Shown: positions 54,482 through 64,000 of the stretch, in pieces
Layout of the letters: each line of letters begins with the position of its first letter
Numbering within the stretch: position 1 is the stretch's first letter
From: Fistulifera solaris
Taxonomy: Eukaryota; Bacillariophyta; Bacillariophyceae; Naviculales; Stauroneidaceae
Length of the DNA: 64,000 nt
Reading direction: 5' to 3'
NCBI GenBank assembly: GCA_030295235.1
Contig: AP026137.1
Location: forward strand, 496,001-560,000
Notes under the pieces: generated by a model
Seen by the model: only the letters and a program-made list of their open reading frames with translations
The model's database searches: none
What the model was told of the DNA's origin: nothing
Position numbers and translations under genes: made by a program

Positions 54482-57400
54482 ATGGCGGCGGACAACGATG
54501 CGGATAACAATCGACACAGCCAGCCTCTTTTGTTTTCCGAACAAAAGCAAGTCTTTGCCAAAATTGAGCTGTTGCAACGCAGCCAAGACGATTTGTCAGC
54601 AGCGGCACAAGAAATCCGTCATATTCTCGACAAGTATCTCGAGTGCCCTACACTGCTGGACCCGTCCTTGCCGAAATTAGTAGAATGCTTAAGTCGAGGG
54701 TATCTTCAACGCCCGCCCAATGAAGCAAACTCTGCCTCTATGCTGTCGATCTTGTACTTACTTTCAAAAGTACGGGGATGGAAACACATCGTACGCTTTT
54801 TTACCGGCGCATAATGAGCACATTCTGATTGTATGGGAAGCCTTGCAAACGAATCGGTCGTCTTGGGAATCGATTTATATTCTGTGGCATTGGATGGCGG
54901 TATTGAGTCTTGTACCCTTCGATGTACAAGTCATGGTGGCGGAAGAACATACCTGGTTGTCTCAAATGCTCGCCTTGGCACGTCAACAGTGTCACGACGC
55001 GGGACCGACGCGCGAGGCTGCTGTGATTTGTGTGGCTTCGTGGTTGTCTCGTGCGGATGTCTGGTCGATGCAGTGGCCCGTGTACGAGGTGTATGCGCAA
55101 CAAATCATTACACAGTATACAAGTAAAAGCCACACGAATTCGTTATTTCCACTCTTGGGAGTTCTCAAAGTTCTCAACACGATGCTCAAAACCAGTCGCA
55201 CCGATCGGGAACAGCTGGTGCAACACTTTTGCCCTTTTGGGAGCCATTATGGAACATTGGGGAACAGCAAAAAGATCTATTAGTGACGCATCAATTGATC
55301 AAGTGGTGGGCACGCATGGCGGCGGCGCATTTGCCTCCGCGGATTGCGCCGTGGCGGTATCAACGGGGAAGCGTCTTTTATTCGTGTCGTCCGACACGAC
55401 CAGCGAGGCACGTAACGACGAAAGTATCGAAAACGAAAGGGAAACAATATGGAAGGTTCCAGATTTAGTAGAAGATGCCATGGGTCGCATTCTGTTTGCG
55501 TTGCGAAATTCCTCTACCGTTGTTCGGTGGTCGGCGGCCAAAGGAGTGGGTCGTCTCACGGAAAGACTGCCAGCTCTTTGCGCAGATGATGTGGTGGACG
55601 CATTGTTGGAGACAATAGAAGAAGAGTCAGACGATGATAAAGTGTGGCACGGAACTTGCTTGGCTTTAGCAGAATTGGCGCGTCGTGGGTTACTCTTGCC
55701 CCACCGACTCGAAGAAGTTGTTCCATTTGTCATACGGGCGATCCATTTTGATGCAAGTCCGCCGTCATCATCATCCACAGCAACTTCAAGTGTGGGAGCT
55801 CATGTCCGCGATGCTGCTTGTTATACGTATTGGGCATTTGGAAGGGCTTTTGACCCAAGTGTATTACGGCCTTTCTTACGGGAGCTGAATCACGCGGCTG
55901 TTGTCACGAGCTTGCTCGATCGTGAGGTCAATTGTCGGCGAGCCGCTAGTGCTGCATTTCAAGAAGTTGCAGGTCGTCAGAAAGGCAATGTGCCCCACGG
56001 GATCGACATTTTGACAACGGCCGATTTTTTCTCTTTAGGAAACCGGACAAACTCGTATACAAAGATCGCCTGCTCTGTTGCAGCTTACGTTGAATACAGA
56101 AAACCCATCATCAACCATCTTCACCGAGAAAAGCTTTTCCACTGGGATATTTCCATCCGGACACTGGCTGCTAATACTCTTGGTCGAATTGTGCCACTTG
56201 ATGCAAGCTATTTCTGCTCGATCGTTTTGCCAGATCTGCTGGAAAATTCCCTTGATATGAAGAATTTGCACGTGCGTCATGGTGCTGTGATTGGAGTCGC
56301 GGAAATAACATTTGCTCTCTCGACAAACGGCAGCCTCTCCCAAATCTCTAGTAAACACATGGCTGCACTAAAAGGCTTAGTCGCGAGCATTGAAAAGAAA
56401 AGGCTCTATCGAGGACGCGGGGGAGAAATCATGCGGTCAGCTGTTTGCCAGTTGGTGAAATGCATTTCACAGTCTCGAATAGATCTATCGGTGAAAGAGC
56501 AAGTTCAGTTGCTGGATTCTGTGGATGCGTGCATCCCTCACCCATCCGAAAGTATTCAAAACGATGCCTGCCAAGCTCTCCATCAACTACTGATCGCTTA
56601 TTTCCCAGTAAGCGAACATGGACCCTCCGACAGGCTACAGAATCGTGTGGTCGGGAAATTTACTCATACATGTTCATCGAGCGAAAATCCAGCGGCTACC
56701 AGAGGCTATGCTCTTGCACTGGGTTATGTACCCGCAAAACTCGTCGCTACCTCTGATGCAGTCTTAAACTGTGTCATTTCTTGTCTTATTGAGTCTTCCA
56801 AGCACACGAGCCTTGTTGGAAGTGAAGGCGACGCCGAATCTCGAAGAAATGCGCTTTTCTCTCTTCGTCGGATAGCGACGTGGGCATTGACTCCTCGCGA
56901 CACATCAGAAACTTCATATCCCGTGGTCTCTATGGGTGTAGAATTGGTATTTCAAATTTTGGAAGCCTTTTCTTGTGCTTTGAATGATTACAAAACTGAT
57001 CGCAGAGGCGATGTAGGTTCCTGGTGCCGCATGGCTGCGATCGATGGGATAGTAGACGTACTATTGTGCTCCAGCGACAACGCTGAGCTCGCCGGTCGTT
57101 TGTCACATGACCATGCTACAAGATTAGTGGCAGCCATTTTGAAGCAGCTTGGGGAAAGACTGGATGTGGTTCGCAAGTGTGCTGGTGACGGACTAGCGAG
57201 AATCCTCATGCATGAACCATATATTTCCGGAATTGATTTTAGAAGCGAGCTGCAACATGCTTTAGGGGTGGGAATAGCGCCTCCAAATTGGGCCGATTCC
57301 TCGCTGACATTCGATCGTTTGAAGGATGTGATTTCAATACAAAATGTTCCTGACGTTTACATCGATAGCGTTCTTTCCGGACTTATTGTGAGTGTTGGCG

Positions 57401-57983
57401 GTCTTACGGAAGCCGTCAGCAAACACGCATTCGCTTCTCTTTACAATGGACAAGAGAAGGCGACGAGGGTCGACGATTTAAACTGTGGGGGCTCATAAAC
57501 AACCTACTCGCACAGAATCGAGGCACGCGCCGAGTCACTCTCCCAGCTCTGAAAACGATGTCAAAACTTATTTCACGGCAATGTTTCGATGACATTATAC
57601 AAAGTCACAATACAGTATCAGATCTACACGTTTTCATTCATATTGAAGGACAATCTAGTAAGGATATGCAAACACTTTTTGCGCTGGTGGATGTATCTGT
57701 GTCACTCCTTCATTCTTCAAATACTGCAGCGTCTACTTTACAGCAGCAATTGCAATTCTTGCTCCAGATGTTGATTCATCAATATCCGCGAATAAGATCA
57801 TATACTGCAGATCAGTTGTACGTCTTCCTCCTGGAAGGACAAATTCCAAATGGCAAAATCGCAGCACGTTGTCAGGATATAGTGTTGAACACATGTTGGG
57901 CAACGCAGGATGTTGCTGATTTGAAAGTTGTTTTGACCGAACTGCATCAGTTGCTTGACATTCAAGAAAATACCGAGAACTAG
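54482..57983 (+). CDS. TBCD: Tubulin-specific chaperone D (tubulin-folding cofactor D)
   Basis: A HEAT/ARM-repeat protein that binds beta-tubulin after CCT release and works with cofactors C and E to form the alpha/beta dimer. About 1165 residues, the family size. Marks: LYLLSKVRGWKHIVRF, IYILWHWMAVLSLVPFD, LLVTHQLIKWWARM, PPRIAPWRYQRG, NSSTVVRWSAAKGVGRL, AFDPSVLRPFL, NCRRAASAAFQEVAGRQ, then LDVVRKCAGDGLARIL and the C-terminal RRVTLPALKTMSKLI. The gene crosses four one-base frame changes: the T6 run 54797-54802, and runs near 55230, 55365 and 57470. The family match continues in the new frame each time. I start at the ATG 54482. No introns were needed. Confidence 0.87.
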
Positions 57984-57988
57984 TTCAA

Positions 57989-59209
57989 CTACAAATCATC
58001 TGAGTATCCTCGAAGTGACCTCCAGTGGCGAGCACAGTTCACAGCTTTGAAACCGTGGTCTATTGTATACGGCCAACCGATACAACGTCGGCCCAAGACA
58101 TTCTCTAGGCGGTCCATAATATTTCCGATGCCAGATCCTATGGATGATAGAGTCACATCCTGACGCCTCGGATTGTAGTCACAATCCGTCATCCACACTG
58201 TCTCGTCAGCACGACTTCGTAAAAAACAACAATGCGGGTGCTCCACTATTCCCAGAGAATTGCCAAGCGCTTTACGCATTGCTGGAAAAATAGTTACATT
58301 CATGAATGTTTCCGCATGCAACGCTCGACCTTCGTCGTTTTTAAGAATCCAGCGAGCATGTTCATCAATTCGCTCAAAGCGCTCCGACGCCCAGACGCGA
58401 ACCGCTTCGTAAGGACCATATACCATTCGATCACTCACAGGGTATCGACCAAAACCGGGCACAACAGCAGTGTTATCAGCAGCATATTCGTCCAAGTAGA
58501 TGGGGGTCAGATAGACAACGTCATTACGCAGCATAGCCACTCTCTTGTACTGTATGTTTCGTCTACTCGCTTCGCGTTCCATCAAACTCCAAGCAGACTC
58601 GATAGAGTGCCACATCCGGATTACATTCTCGACAGTTCTGTTGTTGTAAGTCCGCTCCTTCCACGGAAAATACAATAATCGATCCTGAGAATCTTTGACT
58701 GTCGAAATCTTTTGCAGAAGATCACCCCGCTTTTCTAGAAATTCGTGTTCCGACTCTCCTTGATAAGTAACGCTAGAAGCGTACTCGTCAAGGAGGTAAA
58801 CGTCGCCCGGATGGATCCGGCCGCCTTTTCCCGACCTTCCTGGTCTGTCTAACGTTTGGTTGTAGTAATGAACGTATACATCACATGCCGGATTGGTTTG
58901 TAGGACGTTTTTGCGGACGGATGGGAGCACCAGCGACTCGAAGGCACGTGGTAAACCAAAGAAAAGAATGGCACACGGTGTCGTTTCCTCAACCTCCACT
59001 AGCAACGACTGACCATCTACTGAGTCCATTGCCAGATCAGGTGATGCACCAGGTAATTGCACGACTAGAAATATTCCAACCAAGGCGTATGCTAGTGTCA
59101 TCAGAATTAGGTTCGTCCGCGCCGACGGCGAACGAGGCGGAAGCCTCATTCTTCGTTGTTTGCTCATCTCTCCCCGTCTTAGCTGTAGCTGTACCGACAT
59201 GGTCATCAT
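57989..59209 (-). CDS. Type II membrane glycosyltransferase-like protein
   Basis: A single intact exon of 406 residues. A basic N-terminus (SKQRRMRLPPRSPSARTNL) precedes one membrane anchor (ILMTLAYALVGIFLVVQLPG). The lumenal part opens CAILFFGLPRAFESLVLPSV, then ACDVYVHYYNQT, typical of a group of algal putative glycosyltransferases. Later marks are YKRVAMLRNDVVYLTPIYLD, GRYPVSDRMVYGPYEAVRVW and HPHCCFLRSRADETVW. The RNDVVYL stretch may serve as the DxD-like metal site, but that is a guess. The stop lies only 6 bp from the convergent TBCD stop. The start could also be the second Met (MSVQ...). Confidence 0.7.
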   Translation of the reverse strand: MMTMSVQLQLRRGEMSKQRRMRLPPRSPSARTNLILMTLAYALVGIFLVVQLPGASPDLAMDSVDGQSLLVEVEETTPCAILFFGLPRAFESLVLPSVRKNVLQTNPACDVYVHYYNQTLDRPGRSGKGGRIHPGDVYLLDEYASSVTYQGESEHEFLEKRGDLLQKISTVKDSQDRLLYFPWKERTYNNRTVENVIRMWHSIESAWSLMEREASRRNIQYKRVAMLRNDVVYLTPIYLDEYAADNTAVVPGFGRYPVSDRMVYGPYEAVRVWASERFERIDEHARWILKNDEGRALHAETFMNVTIFPAMRKALGNSLGIVEHPHCCFLRSRADETVWMTDCDYNPRRQDVTLSSIGSGIGNIMDRLENVLGRRCIGWPYTIDHGFKAVNCARHWRSLRGYSDDL

Positions 59210-61556
<2,347 letters not shown>

Positions 61557-61858
61557 ACTCTTGTCGCCCCCTGTTTGAAAGTCTGTCTTTGTGTGGATCG
61601 GGGAACTCGTAGTGTTTTAAAGTAACATATTATAATCCTGGACGGCATCGCTTTTTCTCCTTGTTTTGAATATTAGCAAACGCTGGTCATCAGATGCTGC
61701 TAGCGAGGTATTCTCATACTGAGTTGATTGATTTCAGTAACGATTGGCGTTGCTACCTCGTGAACAAGATTCTCACAACAAACTAGAGCTACTCCTAATT
61801 GAAAAATACGATGAAAATGAAGAAGTAACCGCACCATTTTAAAGTATTATAAAAAAGC
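61557..61858. other. Convergent 3' region
   Basis: The 3' UTRs of beta-tubulin (plus) and the lumen protein (minus) meet here. T-rich stretches at about 61640-61665 could serve as a tubulin poly(A) region. Nothing else is recognised. Confidence 0.4.
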
Positions 61859-62425
61859 TTACTGAGCCGCCGTGCGCTGTTCCAATTGACGCAAACGCAT
61901 TTCTAGTTCCGCCTCCTTCAACTTGGCCTGCTGAAGTTCCGATCGCGCATCGCGAATTTCGGATTCTTGACGGTATTCGCGCATTCCCTCGCTGATGCTG
62001 CCGATCGCGTTAATACCTATCGCCAATCCGAGGCCGGCGTTGGGATTGTATCCGTACCCGTAGCCGTATCCGGGAGACACAATGACCGGAGACGGTTGCA
62101 CGATGGTGGTTTGTCGTTCGACAACGCGGGTGGGGGCGCGGGACGGCGCTTTCGCGCGTCCTCCCGAACGACCTCCACTGCGACCGGCAATCACTTGCGA
62201 AGATCCCGCAAAATCGGCATCCCAAGCCAACGCGGGAGCTGCCGCGACAATGTTGCTCATGAGATAAGCAGCCGCTACCACGGAAGTCATGGCTTTGCGC
62301 GCGGCTTCGTCACTGCGGGCCGAGTGGAGGGCGGTCGTTGGGCGCGCAGTTTGAAGAGGCGCAAAAGCGCTTGCGGGGCTCAATGCGAACAAGGTAAAAA
62401 CAGCGAAGGATCGAAGGAATGTCAT
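61859..62425 (-). CDS. Thylakoid-lumen-targeted protein of unknown function
   Basis: 188 residues. The N-terminus MTFLRSFAVFTLFALSPASA|FAP is a textbook diatom signal plus transit peptide with the ASA-FAP motif. A second targeting signal follows (two basic residues, then AAYLMSNIVAAAPALA|WDAD), which fits thylakoid-lumen export. The mature part starts with an Arg/Gly/Ser-rich stretch (GRSGGRSGGRAK), then a YGYGYGY repeat, a small hydrophobic glycine-rich helix (NAGLGLAIGINAIGSI), and a C-terminal charged coiled coil (ELQQAKLKEAELEMRLRQLE). I do not recognise a family. The start was chosen at 62425 and not at the in-frame 62545, because the signal peptide then begins at residue 1. The frame is intact. 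Confidence 0.78.
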   Translation of the reverse strand: MTFLRSFAVFTLFALSPASAFAPLQTARPTTALHSARSDEAARKAMTSVVAAAYLMSNIVAAAPALAWDADFAGSSQVIAGRSGGRSGGRAKAPSRAPTRVVERQTTIVQPSPVIVSPGYGYGYGYNPNAGLGLAIGINAIGSISEGMREYRQESEIRDARSELQQAKLKEAELEMRLRQLEQRTAAQ

Positions 62426-63180
62426 GTTATCGAGAAAGCAACGCAGATATTTGTCGTTTGTTTGTCTCCTTGTTGCAGGAAGAGCAGCTGTCAACAAGAG
62501 GTGCAACAGGAAATGCGGCTGCAAATTGGTGACGTAAGGCGCCAAGGGCTACTTGGTATAGATCACATAGTACTCTTTACTGTCGTAGTGGCAAAACCAC
62601 GTCAGCGTTGCAGAGTATCGACTATGAAGCTTCAAGTAGTTACCTGGTAAGGGCTGGATTCTTTTGCGTGAATGACATTTTTATTCACGCTCACGATTCA
62701 GAAATTCAGAACGTCATTCCCGCTTGTACTGGAAAGCAGGTTAAAATTCTGCCTCTCAGGAAAGGACGTTAAAATTCTGCCTCTCAGTACAAGTTTCTAC
62801 GTAGCGCCTACGGCGAGGCAGATTTTTAACGTCGTTTCCAGTAATTTGAAGGGCTTGTCCGCAAAAAAGTCCGCGAGACGGACGCGATGCTATGATTTTT
62901 CGAAGGACGTTTTCTTCATAGAAGAACAGTTTTTGGTTTTTATTGATCCAACAAAGAACTTATTTCACAACTATGGGCAATGTATTCGTTACGACACGCC
63001 TGTCACAGACACCGAAGTCACTGGATCGCCAAGACGCGCAAGTGGAAAAAAGCAAGGAAAAAACGAAACTCAACCGTCGCAACTCTCCCTTCGCAAACGA
63101 AAGTATCACAAAAAAAACACGAATATGTACCCAACCCACTGGCTGTTTTACTATTACCGATTCATTCAATTCACCAAGCT
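62426..63180. other. Divergent intergenic region with palindromic mini-element
   Basis: Contains the 67-bp element at 62766-62832 and a partial extra end at 62740-62759. A plus-strand ORF spanning 62672-63292 runs through the element and is not considered coding. Promoters of the lumen protein (minus) and the final gene (plus) should lie here. Confidence 0.45.
62766..62832. mobile_element. 67-bp palindromic mini-element (copy 2)
   Basis: The reverse-complement partner of 25851-25917: same length, same inverted ends (one base differs in the right arm, GCAGATTTTTAACGT), and about 95% identity through the spacer. A further left arm (GGTTAAAATTCTGCCTCTCA) lies just before it at 62740-62759, which suggests a truncated neighbour copy or nested insertion. 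Confidence 0.8.
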
Positions 63181-64000
63181 ATGTCGGACAAGAAAGATAA
63201 AAAGGAAAAACGGGGCTTTTTTGGGGCGAAGAAAAGCGGTGATGCTTCCGTTCGAAAATCCAAGTCCTTTAAACGGATTCGCGGTCTGTTGAAAGGAAGC
63301 AAAAGCAAAAAGACTTTAGAGAAGAAAGAAAAAACAACGAGACGAAGGAGATACGGTGTATGACGTTGACGTCGAAGATCGTTCGATTATGACTCGTCAA
63401 ACGGTAGAAGCGCCGAAACCGTTCTTGTTGAAAATCGTATTGCTGTTGATGGACCCAGTGACGCGCCGGTTCGAATTACTGCAGCTGGAATTTGATTCCC
63501 TCAATGCCACCGTAAATGACATTTTGGTGCAGATTCCTGTCTCGGTCACCGAAGAAGCTTTGCGTGAACAAAAGTATGTCGCAATCTGTGGACCCGACGC
63601 GAAAGAGAAATCGCCCACCGAAATGCTATCCAGCTTTTGTGCAGGAAATGGGGTCTTGGTGGCCATTCCGGAGGGATTGCAAGCGCGAGAATGTGTGCGT
63701 CTAGCGACGCCCATTCTGTCGGATTCGAAAGTGACACAAATGGTAAGTCAACACTTTGAATTCTTTCATGACTGGATAACACAATCTCAAATTTTATTTA
63801 GCTCAAAGCCAGTGGAATCAATGCCTCAGAGTGGAAAGACGATGTTAAAAGCAAGAGTGTCCCCGAAGCTCGACAAAACAAAAGTGCTCCTACGAAAAAG
63901 ACGAGGGGCGGCGGTACCGCTCTCACAATCCTCGTGATCGCTCTTTTGGCGGCAGGATTGCAGGTATTCCATCTCTACATTTCAGCACCTATTCAGAGAG
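63181..64000 (+). CDS. Lys-rich protein with C-terminal membrane anchor (partial)
   Basis: Runs off the right edge. It starts MSDKKDKKEKRGFFGAKKSG, a strongly basic N-terminus (KSKSFKRIRGLLKGSKSKK). After a one-base change at the A6 run 63329-63334 the frame continues DEGDTVYDVDVEDRS and a folded-looking domain (PFLLKIVLLLMDPVTRRFEL; SVTEEALREQKYVAICGP; GNGVLVAIPEGLQARECV) that could be ubiquitin-like or a small beta-grasp domain. A 59-bp intron (63743-63801) follows VTQM; exon 2 ends in a hydrophobic helix (TALTILVIALLAAGLQ). The C-terminal anchor and missing signal peptide suggest a tail-anchored protein. I recognise no named family. Confidence 0.6.

Noticed and set aside
62672-63292. 206-codon plus-strand ORF sharing KDVKILPLSTSFY with the 5' extension of the THUMP ORF
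   Set aside because: The shared peptide is only the translation of the 67-bp element in both places, not a protein domain.

Overview
The window looks like nuclear chromosome sequence from a diatom, most likely a pennate species of the Phaeodactylum kind. Four things support this. Genes are dense on both strands with short GT-AG introns, mostly 59-117 bp. Two proteins carry the diatom-expanded DUF6824 domain. Several N-termini are a signal peptide followed by a plastid transit peptide, including one textbook ASA|FAP cleavage motif. Ordinary eukaryotic genes are present (beta-tubulin, TBCD, TRAPPC5, UTP18, ALG13, a KEOPS Pcc1 subunit, CaM lysine methyltransferase). I saw no tRNA, rRNA, CRISPR array, or retroviral or LTR element.

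Layout. 0.7-10 kb: a DUF6824 protein, a mitochondrial succinate-semialdehyde dehydrogenase, a very long epimerase-like protein and a charged protein of unknown function. 10-12.2 kb: gene-poor, with an imperfect repeat block. 12.2-18.4 kb: a Q/K-rich protein, TRAPPC5, a 476-bp MITE, a glycine-zipper protein, CaM-KMT and an F-box protein. 18.6-19.9 kb: a minisatellite of about 56-bp units with palindromic cores. 20.3-28.6 kb: fatty acid desaturase, plastid SohB/SppA-like protease, THUMP methyltransferase, a 67-bp palindromic element, three 243-bp tandem repeats and a type II membrane protein. 29-39.5 kb: GH38 alpha-mannosidase, UTP18, plastid fibrillin, Pcc1, nucleotide-sugar transporter and a second DUF6824 protein. 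40.5-50 kb: three tandem O-fucosyltransferase-like paralogues, with a TTAA-flanked MITE and ALG13 among them. 50.6-54 kb: a plastid-directed fusion of a condensation-fold acyltransferase, membrane helices and a lipocalin. 54.5-64 kb: TBCD, a type II glycosyltransferase-like protein, beta-tubulin, a thylakoid-lumen protein and a gene running off the end.

Two themes run through the window. First, glycosylation is over-represented: epimerase-like protein, alpha-mannosidase, nucleotide-sugar transporter, three O-FucT-like genes, ALG13 and two type II membrane proteins. Second, more than 25 single-base frame breaks fall at homopolymer runs in otherwise well-conserved genes, including beta-tubulin. 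They are almost certainly sequence or assembly errors, not biology. Exon coordinates below were read by eye from splice motifs and reading-frame continuity.

The most promising new items are the acyltransferase-lipocalin fusion and a 6-nt micro-exon conserved between two of the O-FucT paralogues but absent from the third.
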